From positions 15,202,317 to 15,266,316 of the forward strand of contig OZ038379.1 in NCBI GenBank assembly GCA_964036045.1: a DNA stretch of 64,000 nt. Direction: 5' to 3'. Numbering within the stretch: the stretch's first letter is position 1; every line of letters begins with the position of its first letter. This stretch comes from Eutreptiella sp. 'Long Island Sound 2002'. Taxonomy: Eukaryota > Euglenozoa > Euglenophyceae > Eutreptiales > Eutreptiaceae. The translations under genes were made by a program, and so were the position numbers. This document shows positions 35,601 through 47,600 of the stretch, one piece after another. The notes under the pieces were generated by a model. It had not been told where the DNA came from. It saw only the letters and a program-made list of their open reading frames with translations, and made no database searches.

Positions 35601-38600
35601 CGTGGGTTCGTCGGGTATTTTCCCTTCCCCCACACAGCGGCGGTTACACCCGAGTCCCTCCGGTCCAGCCTGGGCCGCGGGGGGATAGGGACGCCCCGTG
35701 GGTTCGTCAGGTATTTTTCCTTCCCCCACACAGCGGCGGTTACACCCGAGTCCCTCCGGTCCAGCCTGGGCCGCGGGGGGATAGGGACGCCCCGTGGGTT
35801 CGTCAGGTGTTTTTCCTTCCCCCACACAGCGGCGGTTACACCCGAGTCCCTCCGGTCCAGCCTGGGCCGCGGGGGGATAGGGACGCCCCGTGGGTTCGTC
35901 AGGTATTTTTCCTTCCCCCACACAGCGGCGGTTACACCCGAGTCCCTCCGGTCCAGCCTGGGCCGCGGGGGGATAGGGACGCCCCGTGGGTTCGTCAGGT
36001 ATTTTTCCCTCCCCCACACAGCGGCGGTTACACCCGAGTCCCTCCGGTCCAGCCTGGGCCGCGGGGGGATAGGGACGCCCCGTGGGTTCGTCAGGTATTT
36101 TTCCCTCCCCCACACAGCGGCGGTTACACCCGAGTCCCTCCGGTCCAGCCTGGGCCGCGGGGGGATAGGGACGCCCCGTGGGTTCGTCAGGTACTTTTCC
36201 TTCCCCCACACAGCGGCGGTTACACCCGAGTCCCTCCGGTCCAGCCTGGGCCGCGGGGGGATAGGGACGCCCCATGGGTTCGTCAGGTATTTTTCCTTCC
36301 CCCACACAGCGGCGGTTACACCCGAGTCCCTCCGTTCCAGCCTGGGCCGCGGGGGGATAGGGTCGCCCCGTGGGTTCGCCAGGTATTTTTCCTTCCCCCA
36401 CACAGCGGCGGTTACACCCGAGTCCCTCCGGTCCAACCTGGGCCGCGGGGGGATAGGGACGCCCCGTGGGTTCGCCAGGTATTTTTCCTTCCCCCACACA
36501 GCGGCGGTTACACCCGAGTCCCTCCGGTCCAGCCTGGGCCGCGGGGGGATAGGGACGCCCCGTGGGTTCGTCAGGTATTTTTCCTTCCCCCACACAGCGG
36601 CGGTTACACCCGAGTCCCTCCGGTCCAGCGTGGGCCACGGGGGGATAGGGACGCCCCGTGGGTTCGTCAGGTATTTTTCCTTCCTCCACACAGCGGCGGT
36701 TACACCCGAGTCCCTCCGGTCCAGCCTGGGCCGCGGGGGGATAGGGACGCCCCGTGGGTTCGTCAGGTATTTTTCCTTCCCCCACACAGCGGCGGTTACA
36801 CCCGAGTCCCTCCGTTCCAGCCTGGGCCGCGGGGGGATAGGGTCGCCCCGTGGGTTCGCCAGGTATTTTTCCTTCCCCCACACAGCGGCGGTTACACCCG
36901 AGTCCCTCCGGTCCAGCCTGGGCCGCGGGGGGATGAGGACGCCCCGTGGGTTCGCCAGGTATTTTTCCTTCCCCCACACAGCGGCGGTTACACCCGAGTC
37001 CCTCCGGTCCAGCCTGGGCCGCGGAGGGATAGGGACGCCCCGTGGGTTCGCCAGGTATTTTTCCTTCCCCCACACAGCGGCGGTTACACCCGAGTCCCTC
37101 CAGTCCAGCCTGGGCCGCGGGGGGATAGGGACGCCCCGTGGGTTCGTCGGGTATTTTTCCTTCCCCCACACAGCGGCGGTTACACCCGAGTCCCTCCGTT
37201 CCAGCCTGGGCCGCGGAGGGATAGGGACGCCCCGTGGGTTCGCCAGGTATTTTTCCTTCCCCCACACAGCGGCGGTTACACCCGAGTCCCTCCGGTCCAG
37301 CCTGGGCCGCGGGGGGATAGGGACGCCCCGTGGGTTCGCCAGGTATTTTTCCTTCACCCACACAGCGGCGGTTACACCCGAGTCCCTCCGGTCCAGCCTG
37401 GGCCGCGGGGGGATAGGGACGCCCCGTGGGTTCGTCAGGTATTTTTCCTTCCCCCACACAGCGGCGGTTACACCCGAGTCCCTCCGGTCCAGCCTGGGCC
37501 ACGGGGGGATAGGGACGCCCCGTGGGTTCGTCGGGTATTTTTCCTTCCCCCACACAGCGGCGGTTACACCCGAGTCCCTCCGGTCTAGCCTGGGCCGCGG
37601 AGGGATAGGGACGCCCCGTGGGTTCGTCAGGTATTTTTCCTTCCCCCACACAGCGGCGGTTACACCCGAGTCCCTCCGGTCCAGCCTGGGCCGCGGAGGG
37701 ATAGGGACGCCCCGTGGGTTCGTCAGGTGTTTTTCCTTCCCCCACACAGCGGCGGTTACACCCGAGTCCCTCCGGTCTAGCCTGGGCCGCGGGGGGATAG
37801 GGACGCCCCGTGGGTTCGTCAGGTATTTTTCCTTCCCCCACACAGCGGCGGTTACACCCGAGTCCCTCCGGTCCAGCCTGGGCCGCGGGGGGATAGGGAC
37901 GCCCCATGGGTTCGTCAGGTATTTTTCCTTCCCCCACACAGCGGCGGTTACACCCGAGTCCCTCCGGTCCAGCCTGGGCCGCGGAGGGATAGGGACGCCC
38001 CGTGGGTTCGTCAGGTGTTTTTCCTTCCCCCACACAGCGGCGGTTACACCCGAGTCCCTCCGGTCCAGCCTGGGCCGCGGGGGGATAGGGACGCCCCGTG
38101 GGTTCGTCAGGTATTTTTCCTTCCCCCACACAGCGGCGGTTACACCCGAGTCCCTCTGGTCCAGCCTGGGCCGCGGGGGAATAGGGTCGCCCCGTGGGTT
38201 CGTCAGGTATTTTTCCTTCCCCCACACAGCGGCGGTTACACCCGAGTCCCTCCGGTCCAGCCTGGGCCGCGGGGGGATAGGGTCGCCCCGCGGGTTCGTC
38301 AGGTGTTTTTCCTTCCCCCACACAGCGGCGGTTACACCCGAGTCCCTCCGGTCCAGCCTGGGCCGCGGGGGGATAGGGACGCCCCGTGGGTTCGTCAGGT
38401 ATTTTTCCTTCCCCCACACAGCGGCGGTTACATCCGAGTCCCTCCGGTCCAGCCTGGGCCGCGGGGGGATAGGGACGCCCCGTGGGTTCGTCAGGTATTT
38501 TTCCTTCCCCCACACAGCGGCGGTTACACCCGAGTCCCTCCGGTCCAGCCTGGGCCGCGGAGGGATAGGGACGCCCCGTGGGTTCGTCAGGTGTTTTTCC

Positions 38601-41600
38601 TTCCCCCACACAGCGGCGGTTACACCCGAGTCCCTCCGGTCCAGCCTGGGCCGCGGGGGGATAGGGACGCCCCGTGGGTTCGTCAGGTATTTTTCCTTCC
38701 CCCACACAGCGGCGGTTACACCCGAGTCCCTCCGGTCCAGCCTGGGCCGCGGGGGGATAGGGACGCCCCGTGGGTTCGTCAGGTATTTTTCCTTCCCCCA
38801 CACAGCGGCGGTTACACCCGAGTCCCTCCGGTCCAGCCTGGGCCGCGGGGGGATAGGGACGCCCCGTGGGTTCGTCAGGTATTTTTCCTTCCCCCACACA
38901 GCGGCGGTTACATCCGAGTCCCTCCGGTCCAGCCTGGGCCGCGGGGGGATAGGGACGCCCCGTGGGTTCGTCAGGTATTTTTCCTTCCCCCACACAGCGG
39001 CGGTTACACCCGAGTCCCTCCGGTCCAGCCTGGGCCGCGGAGGGATAGGGACGCCCCGTGGGTTCGTCAGGTGTTTTTCCTTCCCCCACACAGCGGCGGT
39101 TACACCCGAGTCCCTCCGGTCCAGCCTGGGCCGCGGGGGGATAGGGACGCCCCGTGGGTTCGTCAGGTATTTTTCCTTCCCCCACACAGCGCCGGTTACA
39201 CCCGAGTCCCTCCGGTCCAGCCTGGGCCGCGGGGGGATAGGGTCGCCCCGTGGGTTCGTCAGGTATTTTTCCTTCCCCCACACAGCGGCGGTTACACCCG
39301 AGTCCCTCCGGTCCAGCCTAGGCCGCGGGGGGATAGGGACGCCCCGTGGGTTCGTCAGGTATTTTTCCTTCCCCCACACTGCGGCGGTTACACCCGAGTC
39401 CCTCCGGTCCAGCCTGGGCCGCGGGGGGATAGGGACGCCCCGTGGGTTCGTCAGGTGTTTTTCCTTCCCCCACACAGCGGCGGTTACACCCGAGTCCCTC
39501 CGTTCCAGCCTGGGCCGCGGGGGGATAGGGACGCCCCGTGGGTTCGTCAGGTATTTTTCCTTCCCCCACACTGCGGCGGTTACACCCGAGTCCCTCCGGT
39601 CCAGCCTGGGCCGCGGGGGGATAGGGACGCCCCGTGGGTTCGTCAGGTATTTTTCCTTGCCCCACACAGCGGCGGTTACACCCGAGTCCCTCCGGTCCAG
39701 CCTGGGCCGCGGGGGGATAGGGACGCCCCGTGGGTTCGTCAGGTATTTTTTCTTCCCCCGGACAGCGGCGGTTACACCCGAGTCCCTCCGGTCCAGCCTG
39801 GGCCGCGGGGGGATAGGGACGCCCCGTGGGTTCGTCAGGTATTTTTCCTTGCCCCACACAGCGGCGGTTACACCCGAGTCCCTCCGGTCCAGCCTGGGCC
39901 GCGGGGGGATAGGGACGCCCCGTGGGTTCGCCAGGTATTTTTCCTTCCCCCACACAGCGGCGGTTACACCCGAGTCCCTCCGGTCCAGCCTGGGCCGAGG
40001 GGGGATAGGGACGCCCCGTGGGTTCGCCAGGTATTTTCCCTTCCCCCACACAGCGGCGGTTACACCCGAGTCCCTCCGGTCCAGCCTGGGCCGCGGGGGG
40101 ATAGGGACGCCCCGTGGGTTCGTCAGGTATTTTTCCTTCCCCCACACAGCGGCGGTTACACCCGAGTCCCTCCGGTCCAGCCTGGGCCACGGGGGGATAG
40201 GGACGCCCCGTGGGTTCGTCGGGTATTTTTCCTTCCCCCACACAGCGGCGGTTACACCCGAGTCCCTCCGGTCTAGCCTGGGCCGCGGAGGGATAGGGAC
40301 GCCCCGTGGGTTCGTCAGGTATTTTTCCTTCCCCCACACAGCGGCGGTTACATCCGAGTCCCTCCGGTCCAGCCTGGGCCGCGGAGGGATAGGGACGCCC
40401 CGTGGGTTCGTCAGGTATTTTTCCTTCCCCCACACAGCGGCGGTTACACCCGAGTCCCTCCGGTCCAGCCTGGGCCGCGGGGGGATAGGGACGCCCCGTG
40501 GGTTCGTCGGGTATTTTTCCTTCCCCCACACAGCGGCGGTTACACCCGAGTCCCTCCGGTCCAGCCTGGGCCGCGGGGGGATAGGGACGCCCCGTGGGTT
40601 CGTCAGGTATTTTTCCTTCCCCCACACAGCGGCGGTTACATCCGAGTCCCTCCGGTCCAGCCTGGGCCGCGGGGGGATAGGGACGCCCCGTGGGTTCGTC
40701 AGGTATTTTTCCTTCCCCCACACAGCGGCGGTTACACCCGAGTCCCTCCGGTCCAGCCTGGGCCGCGGGGGGATAGGGACGCCCCGTGGGTTCGTCAGGT
40801 GTTTTTCCTTCCCCCACACAGCGGCGGTTACACCCGAGTCCCTCCGGTCCAGCCTGGGCCGCGGGGGGATAGGGTCGCCCCGTGGGTTCGTCAGGTATTT
40901 TTCCTTCCCCCACACAGCGGCGGTTACACCCGAGTCCCTCCGGTCCAGCCTGGGCCGCGGGGGGATAGGGTCGCCCCGCGGGTTCGTCAGGTATTTTTCC
41001 TTCCCCCACACAGCGGCGGTTACACCCGAGTCCCTCTGGTCCAGCCTGGGCCGCGGGGGGATAGGGACGCCCCGTGGGTTCGTCAGGTATTTTTCCTTCC
41101 CCCACACAGCGGCGGTTACATCCGAGTCCCTCCGGTCCAGCCTGGGCCGCGGGGGGATAGGGACGCCCCGTGGGTTCGTCAGGTATTTTTCCTTCCCCCA
41201 CACAGCGGCGGTTACACCCGAGTCCCTCCGGTCCAGCCTGGGCCGCGGAGGGATAGGGACGCCCCGTGGGTTCGTCAGGTGTTTTTCCTTCCCCCACACA
41301 GCGGCGGTTACACCCGAGTCCCTCCGGTCCAGCCTGGGCCGCGGGGGGATAGGGACGCCCCGTGGGTTTGTCAGGTATTTTTCCTTCCCCCACACAGCGC
41401 CGGTTACACCCGAGTCCCTCCGGTCCAGCCTGGGCCGCGGGGGGATAGGGTCGCCCCGTGGGTTCGTCAGGTATTTTTCCTTCCCCCACACAGCGGCGGT
41501 TACACCCGAGTCCCTCCGGTCCAGCCTGGGCCGCGGGGGGATAGGGACGCCCCGTGGGTTCGTCAGGTATTTTTCCTTCCCCCACACTGCGGCGGTTACA

Positions 41601-44600
41601 CCCGAGTCCCTCCGGTCCAGCCTGGGCCGCGGGGGGATAGGGACGCCCCGTGGGTTCGTCAGGTATTTTTCCTTCCCCCACACAGCGGCGGTTACACCCG
41701 AGTCCCTCCGGTCCAGCCTGGGCCGCGGGGGGATAGGGACGCCCCGTGGGTTCGTCAGGTATTTCTCCTTCCCCCACACTGCGGCGGTTACACCCGAGTC
41801 CCTCCGGTCCAGCCTGGGCCGCGGGGGGATAGGGACGCCCCGTGGGTTCGTCAGGTATTTTTCCTTGCCCCACACAGCGGCGGTTACACCCGAGTCCCTC
41901 CGGTCCAGCCTGGGCCGCGGGGGGATAGGGACGCCCCGTGGGTTCGTCAGGTATTTTTTCTTCCCCCGGACAGCGGCGGTTACACCCGAGTCCCTCCGGT
42001 CCAGCCTGGGCCGCGGGGGGATAGGGACGCCCCGTGGGTTCGTCAGGTATTTTTCCTTGCCCCACACAGCGGCGGTTACACCCGAGTCCCTCCGGTCCAG
42101 CCTGGGCCGCGGGGGGATAGGGACGCCCCGTGGGTTCGCCAGGTATTTTTCCTTCCCCCACACAGCGGCGGTTACACCCGAGTCCCTCCGGTCCAGCCTG
42201 GGCCGAGGGGGGATAGGGACGCCCCGTGGGTTCGCCAGGTATTTTCCCTTCCCCCACACAGCGGCGGTTACACCCGAGTCCCTCCGGTCCAGCCTGGGCC
42301 GCGGGGGGATAGGGACGCCCCGTGGGTTCGTCAGGTATTTTTCCTTCCCCCACACAGCGGCGGTTACACCCGAGTCCCTCCGGTCCAGCCTGGGCCACGG
42401 GGGGATAGGGACGCCCCGTGGGTTCGTCGGGTATTTTTCCTTCCCCCACACAGCGGCGGTTACACCCGAGTCCCTCCGGTCTAGCCTGGGCCGCGGAGGG
42501 ATAGGGACGCCCCGTGGGTTCGCCAGGTATTTTTCCTTCCCCCACACAGCGGCGGTTACATCCGAGTCCCTCCGGTCCAGCCTGGGCCGCGGAGGGATAG
42601 GGACGCCCCGTGGGTTCGTCAGGTATTTTTCCTTCCCCCACACAGCGGCGGTTACACCCGAGTCCCTCCGGTCCAGCCTGGGCCGCGGGGGGATAGGGAC
42701 GCCCCGTGGGTTCGTCGGGTATTTTTCCTTCCCCCACACAGCGGCGGTTACACCCGAGTCCCTCCGGTCCAGCCTGGGCCGCGGAGGGATAGGGACGCCC
42801 CGCGGGTTCGTCAGGTGTTTTTCCTTCCCCCACACAGCGGCGGTTACACCCGAGTCCCTCCGGTCCAGCCTGGACCGCGGGGGGATAGGGACGCCCCGTG
42901 GGTTCGTCAGGTGTTTTTCCTTGCCCCACACAGCGGCGGTTACACCCGAGTCCCTCCGGTCCAGCCTGGGCCGCGGAGGGATAGGGACGCCCCGTGGGTT
43001 CGTCAGGTGTTTTTCCTTCCCCCACACAGCGGCGGTTACACCCGAGTTCCTCCGGTCCAGCCTGGGCCACGGGGGGATAGGGACGCCCCGTGGGTTCGTC
43101 GGGTATTTTTCCTTCCCCCACACAGCGGCGGTTACACCCGAGTCCCTCCGGTCTAGCCTGGGCCGCGGAGGGATAGGGACGCCCCGTGGGTTCGTCAGGT
43201 ATTTTTCTTTCCCCCGCACAGCGGCGGTTACATCAGAGTCCCTCCGGTCCAGCCTAGGCCGCGGAGGGATAGGGACGCCCCGTGGGTTCGTCAGGTATTT
43301 TTCTTTCCCCCACACAGCGGCGGTTACACCCGAGTCCCTCCGGTCCAGCCTGGGCCGCGGGGGGATAGGGACGCCCCGTGGGTTCGTCAGGTATTTTTCC
43401 TTCCCCCACACAGCGGCGGTTACACCCGAGTCCCTCCGGTCCAGCCTGGGCCGCGGAGGGATAGGGACGCCCCGTGGGTTCGTCAGGTGTTTTTCCTTCC
43501 CCCACACAGCGGCGGTTACACCCGAGTCCCTCCGGTCCAGCCTGGGCCGCGGGGGGATAGGGACGCCCCGTGGGTTCGTCAGGTATTTTTCCTTCCCCCA
43601 CACAGCGGCGGTTACACCCGAGTCCCTCCGGTCCAGCCTGGGCCGCGGAGGGATAGGGACGCCCCGTGGGTTCGTCAGGTGTTTTTCCTTCCCCCACACA
43701 GCGGCGGTTACACCCGAGTTCCTCCGGTCCAGCCTTGGCCACGGGGGGATAGGGACGCCCCGTGGGTTCGTCGGGTATTTTTCCTTCCCCCACACAGCGG
43801 CGGTTACACCCGAGTCCCTCCGGTCTAGCCTGGGCCGCGGAGGGATAGGGACGCCCCGTGGGTTCGTCTGGTATTTTTCTTTCCCCCGCACAGCGGCGGT
43901 TACATCAGAGTCCCTCCGGTCCAGCCTGGGCCGCGGAGGGATAGGGACGCCCCGTGGGTTCGTCAGGTATTTTTCTTTCCCCCACACAGCGGCGGTTACA
44001 CCCGAGTCCCTCCGGTCCAGCCTGGGCCGCGGGGGGATAGGGACGCGTCGTGGGTTCGTCAGGTATTTTTCCTTCCCCCACACAGCGGCGGTTACACCCG
44101 AGTCCCTCCGGTCCAGCCTGGGCCGCGGGGGGATAGGGTCGCCCCGTGGGTTCGTCAGGTATTTTTCCTTCCCCCGCACAGCGGCGGTTACACCCGAGTC
44201 CCTCCGGTCCAGCCTGGGCCGCGGAGGGATAGGGACGCCCCGTGGGTTCGTCAGGTGTTTTTCCTTCCCCCACACAGCGGCGGTTACACCCGAGTCCCTC
44301 CGGTCCAGCCTGGGCCGCGGGGGGATAGGGACGCCCCGTGGGTTCGTCAGGTGTTTTTCCTTCCCCCACACAGCGGCGGTTACACCCGAGTCCCTCTGGT
44401 CCAGCCTGGGCCGCGGGGGGATAGGGACGCCCCGTGGGTTCGTCAGGTGTTTTTCCTTGCCCCACACAGCGGCGGTTACACCCGAGTCCCTCCGGTCCAG
44501 CCTGGGCCGCGGAGGGATAGGGACGCCCCGTGGGTTCGTCAGGTGTTTTTCCTTCCCCCACACAGCGGCGGTTACACCCGAGTTCCTCCGGTCCAGCCTG

Positions 44601-47600
44601 GGCCACGGGGGGATAGGGACGCCCCGTGGGTTCGTCGGGTATTTTTCCTTCCCCCACACAGCGGCGGTTACACCCGAGTCCCTCCGGTCTAGCCTGGGCC
44701 GCGGAGGGATAGGGACGCCCCGTGGGTTCGTCAGGTATTTTTCTTTCCCCCGCACAGCGGCGGTTACATCAGAGTCCCTCCGGTCCAGCCTAGGCCGCGG
44801 AGGGATAGGGACGCCCCGTGGGTTCGTCAGGTATTTTTCTTTCCCCCACACAGCGGCGGTTACACCCGAGTCCCTCCGGTCCAGCCTGGGCCGCGGGGGG
44901 ATAGGGACGCCCCGTGGGTTCGTCAGGTATTTTTCCTTCCCCCACACAGCGGCGGTTACACCCGAGTCCCTCCGGTCCAGCCTGGGCCGCGGAGGGATAG
45001 GGACGCCCCGTGGGTTCGTCAGGTGTTTTTCCTTCCCCCACACAGCGGCGGTTACACCCGAGTCCCTCCGGTCCAGCCTGGGCCGCGGGGGGATAGGGTC
45101 GCCCCGTGGGTTCGTCAGGTATTTTTCCTTCCCCCGCACAGCGGCGGTTACACCCGAGTCCCTCCGGTCCAGCCTGGGCCGCGGAGGGATAGGGACGCCC
45201 CGTGGGTTCGTCAGGTGTTTTTCCTTCCCCCACACAGCGGCGGTTACACCCGAGTCCCTCCGGTCCAGCCTGGGCCGCGGGGGGATAGGGACGCCCCGTG
45301 GGTTCGTCAGGTGTTTTTCCTTCCCCCACACAGCGGCGGTTACACCCGAGTCCCTCTGGTCCAGCCTGGGCCGCGGGGGGATAGGGACGCCCCGTGGGTT
45401 CGTCAGGTGTTTTTCCTTGCCCCACACAGCGGCGGTTACACCCGAGTCCCTCCGGTCCAGCCTGGGCCGCGGAGGGATAGGGACGCCCCGTGGGTTCGTC
45501 AGGTGTTTTTCCTTCCCCCACACAGCGGCGGTTACACCCGAGTTCCTCCGGTCCAGCCTGGGCCACGGGGGGATAGGGACGCCCCGTGGGTTCGTCGGGT
45601 ATTTTTCCTTCCCCCACACAGCGGCGGTTACACCCGAGTCCCTCCGGTCTAGCCTGGGCCGCGGAGGGATAGGGACGCCCCGTGGGTTCGTCAGGTATTT
45701 TTCTTTCCCCCGCACAGCGGCGGTTACATCAGAGTCCCTCCGGTCCAGCCTAGGCCGCGGAGGGATAGGGACGCCCCGTGGGTTCGTCAGGTATTTTTCT
45801 TTCCCCCACACAGCGGCGGTTACACCCGAGTCCCTCCGGTCCAGCCTGGGCCGCGGGGGGATAGGGACGCCCCGTGGGTTCGTCAGGTATTTTTCCTTCC
45901 CCCACACAGCGGCGGTTACACCCGAGTCCCTCCGGTCCAGCCTGGGCCGCGGAGGGATAGGGACGCCCCGTGGGTTCGTCAGGTGTTTTTCCTTCCCCCA
46001 CACAGCGGCGGTTACACCCGAGTCCCTCCGGTCCAGCCTGGGCCGCGGGGGGATAGGGACGCCCCGTGGGTTCGTCAGGTATTTTTCCTTCCCCCACACA
46101 GCGGCGGTTACACCCGAGTCCCTCCGGTCCAGCCTGGGCCGCGGAGGGATAGGGACGCCCCGTGGGTTCGTCAGGTGTTTTTCCTTCCCCCACACAGCGG
46201 CGGTTACACCCGAGTTCCTCCGGTCCAGCCTTGGCCACGGGGGGATAGGGACGCCCCGTGGGTTCGTCGGGTATTTTTCCTTCCCCCACACAGCGGCGGT
46301 TACACCCGAGTCCCTCCGGTCTAGCCTGGGCCGCGGAGGGATAGGGACGCCCCGTGGGTTCGTCAGGTATTTTTCTTTCCCCCGCACAGCGGCGGTTACA
46401 TCAGAGTCCCTCCGGTCCAGCCTGGGCCGCGGAGGGATAGGGACGCCCCGTGGGTTCGTCAGGTATTTTTCTTTCCCCCACACAGCGGCGGTTACACCCG
46501 AGTCCCTCCGGTCCAGCCTGGGCCGCGGGGGGATAGGGACGCGTCGTGGGTTCGTCAGGTATTTTTCCTTCCCCCACACAGCGGCGGTTACACCCGAGTC
46601 CCTCCGGTCCAGCCTGGGCCGCGGGGGGATAGGGTCGCCCCGTGGGTTCGTCAGGTATTTTTCCTTCCCCCGCACAGCGGCGGTTACACCCGAGTCCCTC
46701 CGGTCCAGCCTGGGCCGCGGAGGGATAGGGACGCCCCGTGGGTTCGTCAGGTGTTTTTCCTTCCCCCACACAGCGGCGGTTACACCCGAGTCCCTCCGGT
46801 CCAGCCTGGGCCGCGGGGGGATAGGGACGCCCCGTGGGTTCGTCAGGTGTTTTTCCTTCCCCCACACAGCGGCGGTTACACCCGAGTCCCTCCGGTCCAG
46901 CCTGGGCCGCGGGGGGATAGGGTCGCCCCGTGGGTTCGTCGGGTATTTTTCCTTCCCCCACACAGCGGCGGTTACACCCGAGTCCCTCCGGTCTAGCCTG
47001 GGCCGCGGAGGGATAGGGACGCCCCGTGGGTTCGTCAGGTATTTTTCTTTCCCCCGCACAGCGGCGGTTACATCAGAGTCCCTCCGGTCCAGCCTGGGCC
47101 GCGGAGGGATAGGGACGCCCCGTGGGTTCGTCAGGTATTTTTCTTTCCCCCACACAGCGGCGGTTACACCCGAGTCCCTCCGGTCCAGCCTGGGCCGCGG
47201 GGGGATAGGGACGCCCCGTGGGTTCGTCAGGTATTTTTCCTTCCCCCACACAGCGGCGGTTACACCCGAGTCCCTCCGGTCCAGCCTGGGCCGCGGAGGG
47301 ATAGGGACGCCCCGTGGGTTCGTCAGGTGTTTTTCCTTCCCCCACACAGCGGCGGTTACACCCGAGTCCCTCCGGTCCAGCCTGGGCCGCGGGGGGATAG
47401 GGACGCCCCGTGGGTTCGTCAGGTATTTTTCCTTCCCCCACACAGCGGCGGTTACACCCGAGTCCCTCCGGTCCAGCCTGGGCCGCGGGGGGATGGGGAC
47501 GCCCCGTGGGTTCGTCAGGTGTTTTTCCTTGCCCCACACAGCGGCGGTTACACCCGAGTCCCTCCGGTCCAGCCTGGGCCGCGGAGGGATAGGGACGCCC